64,000 nt of DNA from Desulforhabdus amnigena (GCF_027925305.1 NZ_BSDR01000001.1:3251001-3315000), one strand, 5' to 3'. Shown: positions 17,954 to 27,034, numbered from the stretch's first letter. Notes: generated from the letters alone by a model not told the origin. Numbers and translations are program-made.

Positions 17954-18085
17954 CGTGGCCGTAATCAATCGATCGACGATTCAAACGAGCATCAGGATCG
18001 GTCGTATCGGATTCTCGCCCGATCATCCATCTCGGTCTTTTTCAAAAGAAGACTGAACCGGTTTCTTACCGGTTTTAACGGCTCC
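17954..18085 (-). promoter_or_regulatory. candidate structured leader upstream of the ABC operon
   Basis: Upstream of the attenuator the minus strand contains the perfect hairpin AACCGGTAAGAAACCGGTT (18058-18078 region) and several GATCGG/CCGATC-type complementary pieces. It lacks the B12 box and the thi-box and matches no riboswitch class I can recall. Regulation by a metal or cofactor is an inference from the downstream genes. The interval 18086-18325 holds nothing else recognisable. Confidence 0.4.
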
Positions 18086-18325
18086 AATCTATCACACGCC
18101 TGGACCTCGATGCAATGTTTATATGAAAATACGGTGAGCAGGTAAGTAGATGAAGGAAGCGGCCTATTCACCCATTCACCGATTTTCATCCTTCTTGGCA
18201 TGTCTCTTGTTAGGCAAAAATCATGACCTGGTCACAATATCCGGGGATGCATCCGGTTCATTCGAGTCTTCCGGGAGCAACTTGTTTCATCCATTCTGGA
18301 CACACTTTTATTCAAGGAGGGATAT

Positions 18326-18769
18326 GTGAAAAGAATCATCGGATTGACTTTAGTATGTTTCACTCTGTTGTCGGATCCTGCTTTTGCCGCGACAAAAAGC
18401 ATTGGAAAAGACAACGTGAACATACGCTCAGGACCGAGCCTCAATGATAAAATCATTTATGAAGCACCTCTCGGATATCCAATCAAAATAGAAAAAGAGC
18501 AGGGCAAATGGGTTTTCTTCCGGGATTGGGAAAACGATGCCGGGTGGGTATATAAATCTTTTGTCTCCGAAATTCCAACAGCGGTGGTGCTTGTAAAGGT
18601 TGCGAATGTAAGGAATTCACCGGGAACGGCGCATAAAGTGGTAGCGAAGGTGCATCGGGGGGAAATCTATAAAATAGTTGGAAAGAAAGGAGACTGGATA
18701 AAGCTTGGCTATTACTCAGGGGGAGAAGAGATAGGCTGGATCAGGCGCGACCTTCTATTTGGCGATTAA
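18326..18769 (+). CDS. secreted protein with two bacterial SH3 domains
   Basis: A 147-residue protein with a signal peptide (cleavage near AFAATK, about residue 22) and two tandem SH3b domains. The first starts near KDNVNIRSGPSLNDKI and the second near VKVANVRNSPGTAHKV; each ends in a GW motif (DAGWVYKS, EIGWIRRD). Such proteins usually bind cell-wall peptides or act in the periplasm. The start is GTG 18326, preceded by AAGGAGG; the ATG three bases earlier would stop immediately. A bidirectional terminator follows. Confidence 0.85.
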   Translation: MKRIIGLTLVCFTLLSDPAFAATKSIGKDNVNIRSGPSLNDKIIYEAPLGYPIKIEKEQGKWVFFRDWENDAGWVYKSFVSEIPTAVVLVKVANVRNSPGTAHKVVAKVHRGEIYKIVGKKGDWIKLGYYSGGEEIGWIRRDLLFGD

Positions 18770-18782
18770 ATAAAAAACTTTG

Positions 18783-18811
18783 CCCCCCCCTCTTCCAGCG
18801 GAAGAGAGGGG
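18783..18811. terminator. bidirectional terminator
   Basis: CCCCCTCTTCC pairs with GGAAGAGAGGGGG around AGC. It lies between the converging SH3-protein and Tim44-domain genes, so it can serve both strands. Confidence 0.65.
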
Positions 18812-18822
18812 GAGCGAGAGAA

Positions 18823-19824
18823 CTATGCCTGATCGATGGCGGAAAGCCGCCATCCGGGCGCACCGATATCTCTTGTAAATGTCCAAAATTCTTTAAACTT
18901 CACCGGATTCAGTTTATCTCCTTCCACCACTTCGCGGGTCGTCGCATCCACCGTGTAATCAAGCAAGTTGGCCGTAATGAGAACGGTGATGTATTCATTC
19001 CCCGCTTCCTGCCACGCTTCGGCAAGTTCAACCTTGCGGATGGCTATGTTCTCCAGGCGATTGATCACATTCCTCTGTCTCATGGACTCGAACTCCCGGC
19101 GGAAGAAATCGGCCATTTCGCCTGTGAGGATGCTTTCAATCCCTTCCAGACTTCGGTTCATCCAGCCGGCCTGAATACGAAAGAAAAGGTCCTGAACGGT
19201 CTCCTTGAATCTCTCCTCGTCGAAACCGGGGTCATAACGCCTGATCTGATCGATGCCCTGCTCCAGTTGACTGTAGCCGCGCACCGGTTCATGAGCCGTC
19301 CCGTAAGCATAGGATCCTCCCGTTTGAGAAAATCCCTCGTAGTTGTCCGCCTGAGGTGGGGTTCCGTAGTAGCTTGCCGCAGCAGCATTCTGCTCACGCC
19401 GTTTTTTGAAAAACCTGTAAGCAAGGTACAGGATAAGGCCCAGGATCGCGATATCCATGAGTCCTATACCGCCTCCGCCAAAACCGCCGGGCGAGGCATG
19501 TCCCGTTCCACCAAACAGGAGACTTCCGAGGAGCCCACCTGCAAGGCCGCCGGCCAGCCCCTGCATGAAGGGGCTACGACCAAAGAACCCGCCTGACGGC
19601 TGAGTGGGGCTGCCGGGAAAGGAATTCCTGCCGGGCATGCTCATACCCGGCGAACCCAATGACGAACTTGACGGCATCTGAGGCGACGAGAAGCTCCTGC
19701 TTCCACGGCTTCCCATAGAGCGCCCCCCACCGGCTCTCGCCCAGGCGGTCGATTCCATAAGGATGGAAAATCCAAACAAAAACAGAGTTAAAAACAAAAG
19801 AATATAATGTTTCCTCACATTCAT
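18823..19824 (-). CDS. Tim44-domain protein, exported and membrane-anchored
   Basis: A 333-residue protein. It has a signal-like N-terminus (about 8-28), a low-complexity Ser/Gly/Pro region (about 30-120, with GLAGGLAGGLLG), one membrane span (GLMDIAILGLILYLAYRFF, about 120-140), and a C-terminal Tim44-like domain (about 185-333) with KETVQDLFFRIQAGW and FWTFTRD near the end. Bacterial proteins of this layout are common but poorly characterised. It stands alone between two terminators or repeats. Confidence 0.82.
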   Translation of the reverse strand: MNVRKHYILLFLTLFLFGFSILMESTAWARAGGGRSMGSRGSRSFSSPQMPSSSSLGSPGMSMPGRNSFPGSPTQPSGGFFGRSPFMQGLAGGLAGGLLGSLLFGGTGHASPGGFGGGGIGLMDIAILGLILYLAYRFFKKRREQNAAAASYYGTPPQADNYEGFSQTGGSYAYGTAHEPVRGYSQLEQGIDQIRRYDPGFDEERFKETVQDLFFRIQAGWMNRSLEGIESILTGEMADFFRREFESMRQRNVINRLENIAIRKVELAEAWQEAGNEYITVLITANLLDYTVDATTREVVEGDKLNPVKFKEFWTFTRDIGAPGWRLSAIDQA

Positions 19825-19861
19825 CTTTCAGTACCTTTCATTAAGATCCTCGATTCTGCGG

Positions 19862-19925
19862 TCTTCCTCCGTGCCCTCCGTGTCTCCGTGGTTCATATAA
19901 AATCCGACAATGTCAAATTGTAAGA
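19862..19925. repeat. interspersed repeat R2, copy 3 (half element)
   Basis: CTTCCTCCGTGCCCTCCGTG and TCTCCGTGGTTCATATAAAATC are followed by CGACAATGTC. The same arrangement, inverted, is found at 40714 (TTGACATTGTC...TTCATATAAACCACGGAGACAC), so GACAATGTC looks like the outer end of this repeat family. The rest of 19926-20110 shows no gene. Confidence 0.65.
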
Positions 19926-20110
19926 TAAGCCATAAGAAATGCAACGGAAAGGCCAACTGCACTTCTCCCGGGACACAAAAGCGGTATATGGGAAGGGAAC
20001 ACATTCAATGCGAGGGGGCTGGGAAGAGAATGAACATTTTGTTCAACGGGAGAATCATTTCTTTCAATGCTTGAACGATTTGTTTCACGATCCGCAAGCT
20101 CAAGGTCACC

Positions 20111-21484
20111 CTAGAGTTCTACAAGCAGGTTGTACTCATTGATTTTTCTGCGCAGCGTGGGGCGGCTGATTCCGAGTATCCTGCAGGCATCTCCGTAGTT
20201 GCCCCGGGTACGTCGGAGCACCTTCATGATGTGAGCCTTTTCGACCTCTTCCAGGCTCTGCAGCTCTTCCTCCTCCTCGGCGGGCCACGAGGGCTCCTCC
20301 GATCCACCCGGCTGGGTAAGATCCTTCTTCCGCACCCAATCCTCATCCAATTCGAAGATCTCTCCCTTGGAATGGATCATCCCCCGGCGCAGCACATTTT
20401 GAAGCTCCCGCACATTGCCCGGCCAGTCGTAGCCTTTCAGCGCCTCGAGGTGGGCATTCGGAATGCGGGACACCTTCTTGCCCATCTCCTGATTCAACCG
20501 ATGCACGAAGTACTCCGTAAGAGGGATGATATCTTCAACACGCTCCCGCAGGGGAGGAATACGGATCACAAAAACCTTGAGCCGAAAATAGAGGTCCTCT
20601 CTGAAGGCGCCCTCTTCAACCATGGCTCTCAGATCACGGTTGGTGGCGGCGACAATGCGGGCGGGCATGGATATCGTGTTTACGCCGCCCACCCTCTGGA
20701 ATTCCCGCTCCTGCAGGACCCTGAGAAGTTTGGCCTGGAGCTGGAGCGGAAACTCCCCAATCTCGTCCAGGAACAAGGTGCCTCTCCCGGCAATCTCGAG
20801 TTTCCCCACCTTTCGGTGTATCGCTCCGGTGAAAGCCCCTCGCTCATGGCCGAAAAGCTCGCTTTCCAGGAGGTTTTCCACGATGGCTGCACAGTTTATG
20901 GCAACAAAGGGTTCCTCGGGAGCGGCTTCCTGGTGGATGGTCTGAGCGACCAGCTCCTTTCCCGTTCCCGTTTCCCCCTCGATGAGCACGCTCGCAGGCG
21001 TTTGAGCCACCTGGGCAATGGCCTTAACGACTTCGATCATGGCCTTGCTGCGGCCGATGATCTGGTTGGACTTGTACGACTTGGAGATGACATGGCTGAG
21101 CTTCGCCAACCTCTCCCTTTGTGCCTTTTGCAGGAGGATCTTCTCCAGCAGCAGGTCCAGGGCGTCAAGGTCGATGGGTTTGTACAGATAATCGGCCGCC
21201 CCGAGGCGAATGGCCTTGAGGGTCGCTTCCGTATCGTGAAAGGCCGTGATCATGACGACCTCCCCTTGAAGCTCCTCGCGCTTGGCATTCTCCAGTACTT
21301 CGGGACCGTCTATGTCCGGGAGCTGTACGTCGAGGAGCACCAAGTCCGGCTCCTCCGTCTGCCAGTGGTCGAGGGCTTCCCTCCCCGTTCTGAAAACGGA
21401 TACGTCATATTCCTTGCCCCTGAAATAGAGTTCGAGGGTCCTTGTGAGGGAAGTATCGTCATCGACGATCATGATTCTCTTCAT
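20111..21484 (-). CDS. NtrC-family response regulator
   Basis: A 457-residue sigma-54 activator. It has a receiver domain (1-120, phospho-acceptor Asp52 in LLDVQLPDIDG), an AAA+ domain (about 145-375) with GETGTGKE, GAFTGAIHRKVG and LFLDEIGEF, and a Fis-like HTH (YGDACRILGISRPTLRRKI). It starts within the end of the kinase gene (ATGA overlap), so the two form one two-component system. Targets are not evident. Confidence 0.95.
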   Translation of the reverse strand: MKRIMIVDDDTSLTRTLELYFRGKEYDVSVFRTGREALDHWQTEEPDLVLLDVQLPDIDGPEVLENAKREELQGEVVMITAFHDTEATLKAIRLGAADYLYKPIDLDALDLLLEKILLQKAQRERLAKLSHVISKSYKSNQIIGRSKAMIEVVKAIAQVAQTPASVLIEGETGTGKELVAQTIHQEAAPEEPFVAINCAAIVENLLESELFGHERGAFTGAIHRKVGKLEIAGRGTLFLDEIGEFPLQLQAKLLRVLQEREFQRVGGVNTISMPARIVAATNRDLRAMVEEGAFREDLYFRLKVFVIRIPPLRERVEDIIPLTEYFVHRLNQEMGKKVSRIPNAHLEALKGYDWPGNVRELQNVLRRGMIHSKGEIFELDEDWVRKKDLTQPGGSEEPSWPAEEEEELQSLEEVEKAHIMKVLRRTRGNYGDACRILGISRPTLRRKINEYNLLVEL

Positions 21485-23355
21485 TGGGCTCCTCCAACAC
21501 CCGGCAGGCTCAGTCGCACTGTGGTCCCCTTTCCCTCTTCACTTTCCACTGAAATCTTCCCACGGTGCGCGTCCATGATCTTCTTGACAATGGCAAGCCC
21601 CAGGCCGGTTCCCTTCTTCTTTGTCGTGAAAAAGGGTTGAAAGATCGTCTTGAGGTTCCTGCGAGAGATACCGGCGCCGTGATCGGTCACGGCAATGGTG
21701 ACTCCGGCACCCGAAGGGCCTTCTCCCATGGTTGCGGACACCCGGATTTTCCCATTGGACCTGGAGGCTTCCAGAGCGTTTTTCAAAACGTTGATCAGCA
21801 CCTGTTCGATCTTGTCGGGATCACCGATAATGGGGGGCAAATCCGGCTCTATGCTTCGCTCCACCCCGATACTGCGCACAGATAATTCACCTTCGAGCTC
21901 CCTGAGGCACCTGTCGATCAGGGTCTCCAGGGGGATATCCTTCTTCTGGAGCTCCAGAGGCTTGCTGTAGTTGAGAAGATCCGAAAACATCCTCTCCATC
22001 TGCATCACCTGGTCGAAGGCGATCTCGTAGTGTTCGTGAAGCACCGCGTCTTCCCTCAGGGCCCTCCCCATGATCTGTAGGTTGAGTCTGATGGAAGAGA
22101 GGGGCCCCCTCATCTCATGGGCAACGGATGCGACCAGTTCACCGACGGCAGCCATGCGTTCGGAGCGCAGGAGCTGTTCCTGCGCTGCAATGAGCTCATT
22201 GTAAGCCTTCTGCAGGGACTCTTCCTTTTGTTTCAGGGAAGTAATGGACTGAGAAAGCTGCTGGGCCATCAGGTTGAAACTCCTGGCAAGCCGCCCGACT
22301 TCATCCTCGCTCGAAAACGGGATCCGCTGATGCAGGTCCCCTTGCGCCATTTTCTCCGCAGCCTCAGTGACCTGGACAATGGGCATGGAGACCCGCCTGC
22401 TCACCAGGTAGGCCATCAGGAGGCAGACAAAACCCACGAGCACCGTGGTGGAAACGCCGATGGCTTTGATCCATCGGAGCGGCCCAAGGATTTCGTCCGC
22501 TTCCATCTCGGCGAGAATGCCCCATTGGTAACGCGGCAGCCAGACGTAGGACCCAAGCACTTCCCAACCCATATAGTTCTCGTAGATGGCCGTTCCCTTC
22601 TTTTCCGACAAAACGGAGCTTATCCCATAGGTATCGAAGCTCTGATCGTATGTCTCGGACCAGTCCAGGAATCTGGACTCGGAAATGATCTTCCGGTCTT
22701 TATTCACGAGATAAGTCTCTCCCGTCTCACCCAGCCCGATGCGCTCCACCATGATGGGATCAATGGTCTTCGAGAGGTCGAGCACGGCAACAATGAACGC
22801 CAGAGTCCTCCCCTCCCTCGCATTGATCCTTGCCGCAATCCGGAAATACCATCCCTCTTTCCCGGGATTCCTGTATACAGGGCCAAGGACGGGTCTCTCG
22901 CTCTTCTGCACCCGCTTGATTTCTTCAAGGGCCACAAAATTCTGATTGCCGACAAGTTCAGGGTGCGTCGAAGCGAGGACCTTACCGTTCGGCAATACAA
23001 TAGAAATGGTTTCGTAAGATGGAGATCGCCTTTCGATGATCCCCAGGGTATCCTTGAGCAGGTCCTCCGGCATTTCCGAAGGATTATTGAGACTTTCACA
23101 ATAGCGTTGACAGGCTTCACGGATGACCGGCAGCCGTGAAAGGATACCGACATCGTCCAGTCGCTCCTCGAGCCAGGATCCCAGATGATTTGCCTTGTTT
23201 TCGGCCACGGTAGCCATGTGCTGAAAAGCCAGGGTAATGAGCGTCTTTTTCGCCAATATGTAACTTTCGTAGCCCATGATGCCGATGGGAATCACAACGA
23301 TCAGCAAAATAGCCAGAAAGAATCGATGCGAGATTTTCTTCTTTATTTGAAGCAT
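21481..23355 (-). CDS. sensor histidine kinase with periplasmic Cache-like domain
   Basis: A 624-residue kinase with TM1 at about 10-29, a large periplasmic region (about 30-295) of dCACHE type (TISIVLPNGKVLAST, GETGETYLVNKDRKIISES), TM2 near 300-320, HAMP, and a short coiled coil. The HisKA box is VASVAHEMRGPLSSI and the ATPase shows N, G1 and G2 boxes (VLINVLKNALEAS, DHGAGIS, GTGLGLAIVKKIM). ATG 23355 has GGGAAGAGG upstream. The periplasmic sensor suggests a small extracellular ligand. It partners the adjacent regulator. Confidence 0.94.
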   Translation of the reverse strand: MLQIKKKISHRFFLAILLIVVIPIGIMGYESYILAKKTLITLAFQHMATVAENKANHLGSWLEERLDDVGILSRLPVIREACQRYCESLNNPSEMPEDLLKDTLGIIERRSPSYETISIVLPNGKVLASTHPELVGNQNFVALEEIKRVQKSERPVLGPVYRNPGKEGWYFRIAARINAREGRTLAFIVAVLDLSKTIDPIMVERIGLGETGETYLVNKDRKIISESRFLDWSETYDQSFDTYGISSVLSEKKGTAIYENYMGWEVLGSYVWLPRYQWGILAEMEADEILGPLRWIKAIGVSTTVLVGFVCLLMAYLVSRRVSMPIVQVTEAAEKMAQGDLHQRIPFSSEDEVGRLARSFNLMAQQLSQSITSLKQKEESLQKAYNELIAAQEQLLRSERMAAVGELVASVAHEMRGPLSSIRLNLQIMGRALREDAVLHEHYEIAFDQVMQMERMFSDLLNYSKPLELQKKDIPLETLIDRCLRELEGELSVRSIGVERSIEPDLPPIIGDPDKIEQVLINVLKNALEASRSNGKIRVSATMGEGPSGAGVTIAVTDHGAGISRRNLKTIFQPFFTTKKKGTGLGLAIVKKIMDAHRGKISVESEEGKGTTVRLSLPGVGGAQ

Positions 23356-23668
23356 GCCTCTTCCCGGGAAAATGTCGGCACTATACCGACACCTGCATAT
23401 ATACTCTGCACGGATACAATGAAGATTTTTGACCATCATGCAGGAGCAACTATCGTTGCCATTGCGTGCATGGTTTCCACGATGCAAGAATTAACTGAGG
23501 AATGATCATAATTCAAGGGAACGCTGAAAAACGCCGATATGCTCTGGGCTGATAAAAATCCCTCTTAACCCTACAACGCCTACAACGCGCCCTGGCTCAG
23601 CCCCCTTCGAGTTTCTTCTTTCTGTGGGAGAGATAAGCGCGGTGATTTCTGATCTCGATCCACTGGAC

Positions 23669-23769
23669 TAAGAGCCTATCCGAAAACCCCCTGTGGACTT
23701 TGCGACCCCCCTTGCTCCCCCCTCAAGGGGGGTGTCCGCTGCCGGGGAATGTTTTCGGATAGCCTCTTA
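23669..23769 (+). repeat. MITE-like repeat R1, copy 4 (shorter centre)
   Basis: TAAGAGCCTATCCGAAAACC and GTTTTCGGATAGCCTCTTA are the ends; the centre keeps TGTGGACTTTGCGACC and CCCCCCTCAAGGGGGG but lacks about 14 bases found in other copies. Its right end supplies the TAA stop of the decayed receptor reading frame. The upstream interval 23356-23668 contains the kinase promoter region and nothing else recognisable. Confidence 0.88.
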
Positions 23770-24590
23770 GTCAGGTTGAAAATAAATCGTAACTCCATCC
23801 AGAAAGGGACGGCCACGATAGTAATTTTCATTGACGACAAGTCCGACTTCCTCTTCCCCCTTCCTGTGGCTGAATCTGAAAGGTACTGATCCGATAGGGT
23901 GGTTAGCAGAATCAACATAATTGACATCAGATTGAGGAAGGATTTCGAGAGACCATATCTTTTTCAGGAAATCAGGATCATCTTTGGTAAACAAATAGCT
24001 ATAGATGAAAGGAAATAATCTCTTTGCACTGCCACCCTCTGGCCCTTTGGGGTCCAGCAAACCGATCGGCCCCCAAACGTCAAACCAGAGGACGTTTCCG
24101 CCTTCAGATCCTTGTTGCCGTGGATGGGATCGTTTACCCATGCGCCGGGCAGGGCCGCCCCCCCCCTTGGCGATCTGGGCATGGATCAGTCCGTCCTTCC
24201 AGGGCAGGCGGTAGACCACTCCGCCCAGGGGGCTGAACTCGGAGCCGAAATCAAAGTTGTTGTCATAGCCAATCGCCGTCAAAACCCCAGCACCAGGTGA
24301 CTCAAGCCCTCGATGTCATGATTCAGCCTGAAACTGATCCCCCACTGCTCCTTGTCATAGTCGAAGCCTCTCGTCCTGGAATGGACCTCTAGTGTAATCG
24401 TCCAAAAGGTCGAACTGTTGGTGTCGCCCTTCGATGGTGTAAGTGAAGTTGTCGGAAAAGGCGGTTTCGTAGAGGAGCCGCTGATAGATCCCGGAGCGGT
24501 AAAAGTCTTCCCAGAAGTGGTGTCGTAGCTGTCAATGAAGACAGGCGGCGCGCGATCTCGCTTCAGCTGATGGTGGAAAGGGCTTCGCTA
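23767..24590 (-). pseudogene. decayed TonB-dependent receptor
   Basis: Beta-barrel fragments of one receptor occur in successive, different frames on the minus strand. They read GIYQRLLYETAFSDNFTYTI (about 24480), then YDKEQWGISFRLNHDIEGLS (about 24350), then DFGSEFSPLGGVVYRLPW (about 24230). After another shift comes WVNDPIHGNKDLKAETS (about 24120), and a last open stretch ends GRPFLDGVTIYFQPD. At least four frameshifts and internal stops separate them, and no signal peptide or plug domain remains. R1 lies at its 3' end and an R3-type repeat beyond its 5' end, which suggests decay by insertion and deletion. Confidence 0.75.
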
Positions 24591-24631
24591 TTATCATAAA
24601 ATAACAATAATATCAACTTCATAAATAGCAC

Positions 24632-24676
24632 AGTCAGGAATTCTCATTTTGGATGGTCTTCATGATGAGAATTGCT
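24632..24676 (+). repeat. R3-type inverted repeat (solo copy)
   Basis: AATTCTCATTTTGGATG followed by CATGATGAGAATT forms an imperfect palindrome. The first part matches, in reverse complement, the right end of the element at 48039-48183 (CATCCAAAATGAGAAT). The flanking 24591-24704 interval shows no gene. Confidence 0.5.
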
Positions 24677-24704
24677 GGGGGGCGGTTGCCTCCGTTCAAA
24701 CTTG

Positions 24705-25793
24705 CTAACACATCGACGCCAGCGCCTCCGAAACCTGGCAGGTCAACCTGTAAATTCTCTCCGCCAGTTCAGGAGACAACAGGCCCGTACCGCAGGCGGG
24801 CGTGATCATGCTTTGTTTTAGCAGCGTTTCCCGGTTCAAGCCGAATCTTTCCAATTGCGACCAAAGGTGCTCCAGGCGAAGCAGCAAAGAATGGGAATCT
24901 TCCTCGAACGCCCGCTCCATCGTGGGGACGATGCCCCAGGCCAGCACTCCGCCACGTTCCAGGAAGTCGAGAAGCTCCACAGCATAACAAAGGATCGAGT
25001 CCCCGTACCAATACGCATCCAGGCTTAGAATGTCGAGGTTGGACTGCAAGGGCACCGACCAGTCCGCATTGTTGCAGGAATGCAGACCCACCCTGGCATT
25101 TTCTGAATGGAGTGCTGCAAAAATCGAATTGAAATCCTCGAGGATCATCTCCCGGGTTAAAGTGATGTGAAGATAGGAGCCATAAGCACTGATACCCGGA
25201 TCGTCTACAAAGATGATTGCCGGACGGCCCAGGCCGGACAATGTGACAGCCTGCCAGCGCGCATGCATGGCCAGAGTTTTTACAAGCACATCTCTCAGCT
25301 CATCCCGGTAATAGGCCATCCGCCCCCGATCATCCTTCAGGTGGAATCCGGCAGTAAGAGGACCCACCATATGCCCCTTGAAAAACCTTATGCCGCGCGG
25401 GCCCGTTCTTTCGATGCTTTCCAGAAACGCATAAAATCCTTTCGAATTGTCCCTGGGGAGAGCGAAGCTCTGCAGTGCGTGGGAATCACCCTCTTCGGCA
25501 GCCAGGAAAATCGTGTAAAAGCGGGTCAAACGGTCCGGCCAGGCGGGATCCGCCGTGTCAAAGCAGGGCACCCCTCCTTTGATTTTGATCAATCCGGTTT
25601 CCACGAGCACCCGCAAAAACTGAAACACGAAATTTTCTTCCGTTCCCCTGAGAGGCAACTGAGGCCAATGTGGAATGGCCGTGAAGTACCTTCTCACGAA
25701 GGAGACCGCCTTGGCCGGATCAACGAAAGGCAAGCTTCCAACGCCGGTGGCAAGACCGCATGGGGAGAATTCGAAAGATTTCTTTGCGTTCAT
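24705..25793 (-). CDS. core-MetE-like methionine synthase / UROD-MetE fold protein
   Basis: A 362-residue protein resembling the C-terminal catalytic half of MetE without the N-terminal folate domain. It starts with the typical ATGVGSLPFVDPAKAV; the zinc ligands appear as LHSCN (His and Cys) and ITPACGTG (Cys). The Glu ligand of MetE is not obvious (the region reads LSLDAYWYGDS). Stand-alone core-MetE proteins in anaerobes make methionine with a methyl-corrinoid donor rather than methyl-folate. ATG 25793 has AAGAGGG upstream. Lying just downstream of the cobamide lower-ligand operon fits a corrinoid-linked role. It could also be an uncharacterised UROD-like methyltransferase. Confidence 0.75.
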   Translation of the reverse strand: MNAKKSFEFSPCGLATGVGSLPFVDPAKAVSFVRRYFTAIPHWPQLPLRGTEENFVFQFLRVLVETGLIKIKGGVPCFDTADPAWPDRLTRFYTIFLAAEEGDSHALQSFALPRDNSKGFYAFLESIERTGPRGIRFFKGHMVGPLTAGFHLKDDRGRMAYYRDELRDVLVKTLAMHARWQAVTLSGLGRPAIIFVDDPGISAYGSYLHITLTREMILEDFNSIFAALHSENARVGLHSCNNADWSVPLQSNLDILSLDAYWYGDSILCYAVELLDFLERGGVLAWGIVPTMERAFEEDSHSLLLRLEHLWSQLERFGLNRETLLKQSMITPACGTGLLSPELAERIYRLTCQVSEALASMC

Positions 25794-25892
25794 GACCCTC
25801 TTTTGGCTTGAAAAGAAGGATTTTATTGCGTTCACTCATGAGTTTTCGCCGGGTGATTCTTTCCACCGGGAATCATCGCCCGGGTTAACGGT

Positions 25893-25913
25893 GAATGCAA
25901 TGATTATCATGCT
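25893..25913. promoter_or_regulatory. possible Fur-like operator
   Basis: The minus strand reads GCATGATAATCATTGCATT, containing the ATGATAATCATT core of the Fur consensus. It sits about 100 bp upstream of the core-MetE start in the gap after bzaC. A single imperfect match is weak evidence, and the regulator is unknown. Confidence 0.3.
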
Positions 25914-25956
25914 CCTTTGACAATGTCGAATCATGCTTAACCTGGCGCCAATCCCT

Positions 25957-27024
25957 TCAAAGGACGATTTCAGGAACTGCCAGGCGGAGCCCGGCCAGCT
26001 TTTCTGCATCCCTGGAGGCGACGATCACACCCGTGTCCGAGCCGAGGGCAATGAGATCCGTGACGTGAAGTCCTTTGCCCGTGAGCTGCTCACGCACCCA
26101 CTCGGCGGCAAAAACCTTCCCGTTGTAAGTATTGAGCAGCATGTTCAAGTCAAAAAGGGCGGCCTTCTGGGGACGATGCTCCCGGAAAAAGTCGTGGACG
26201 ACCAGGAAGCCGTCGGAAGTGAGGCATCGCCGGGCTTCATCCAGCAGATGGACGGCCTCGGTCTGCGCATAGGCGTGGAGCACATTGGAGAGGACCACGA
26301 GATCGAAGGCCCCTTCGCTCACCGGCCAGGGCTCCAGGATATTGGCCGGGCAAAAAGTCATTCGATCTTCCAGCTTCCTCGGGCGCAGCAATTCGACGGC
26401 ACAATCCAGTACGTCCGGCAAATCGAGCAGGGTCGCCACGGCGCCGGGAAAACGCTCCAGGAAACCGGCCGATACGGCCCCGGAACCCGCTCCCACATCC
26501 AGGATATTTCCCGAAACAGGGCCGAAAAGCGGCAGAATCTCCCGGATCTTGATCCGGGCGACATCATCCATGGCGCGGATGTAGCTGCGGATGCGCCTAG
26601 CGAGCTGCCCGGGTTCCCGGGCAACGGAGTCGGGGACTCTTCCGCCGGCCTTGAGAGAGCCCTTCAGGTTCCCCCAGGGAGCGGCAAGGTACCTGCGCCA
26701 GAGGATGGAATTTCCCTGGTAGCCTTCCTTCCCTTTGACGAGGTAGTTTGAAGCGATTGGGGTGTTGTAATAGAACCCGCCATTATAGGTTGCCAGACCC
26801 ATGGCGCAAAGCGCATCGAGAAAGCGCTCCACTGCCGGGGCATCGCATTCCAGCAGCTGCGCCATTTGAGCGGCGGAGCTTCCCCCTGGATCGAGCCGGG
26901 AAAAGACATCCAGCTCCACCGCGGTGAAAAGCGCTTCCGAAAACCAGTATCCCGTAGCCAGATCCTCCAGATACTGCGCACCGCTCTCCCGGGAGTCATG
27001 TTCCAAAAACGGCAGATGTCTCAT
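25957..27024 (-). CDS. bzaC: BzaC, hydroxybenzimidazole O-methyltransferase
   Basis: A 355-residue SAM-dependent O-methyltransferase. It has an N-terminal winged-helix dimerisation domain (about 20-100) and a catalytic domain with NILDVGAGSGAVSAGFLERF (about 170-190), then LVVLSNVLHAY and LVVHDFF. In the anaerobic lower-ligand pathway BzaC methylates 5-hydroxybenzimidazole to 5-methoxybenzimidazole. The assignment rests on both the family and the operon order bzaA-bzaB-cobT-bzaC. It begins 10 bp after cobT. No bzaD or bzaE gene follows, so the pathway should stop at the methoxy compound unless those genes lie elsewhere. Confidence 0.88.
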   Translation of the reverse strand: MRHLPFLEHDSRESGAQYLEDLATGYWFSEALFTAVELDVFSRLDPGGSSAAQMAQLLECDAPAVERFLDALCAMGLATYNGGFYYNTPIASNYLVKGKEGYQGNSILWRRYLAAPWGNLKGSLKAGGRVPDSVAREPGQLARRIRSYIRAMDDVARIKIREILPLFGPVSGNILDVGAGSGAVSAGFLERFPGAVATLLDLPDVLDCAVELLRPRKLEDRMTFCPANILEPWPVSEGAFDLVVLSNVLHAYAQTEAVHLLDEARRCLTSDGFLVVHDFFREHRPQKAALFDLNMLLNTYNGKVFAAEWVREQLTGKGLHVTDLIALGSDTGVIVASRDAEKLAGLRLAVPEIVL

Positions 27025-27034
27025 CCTGCATCCC

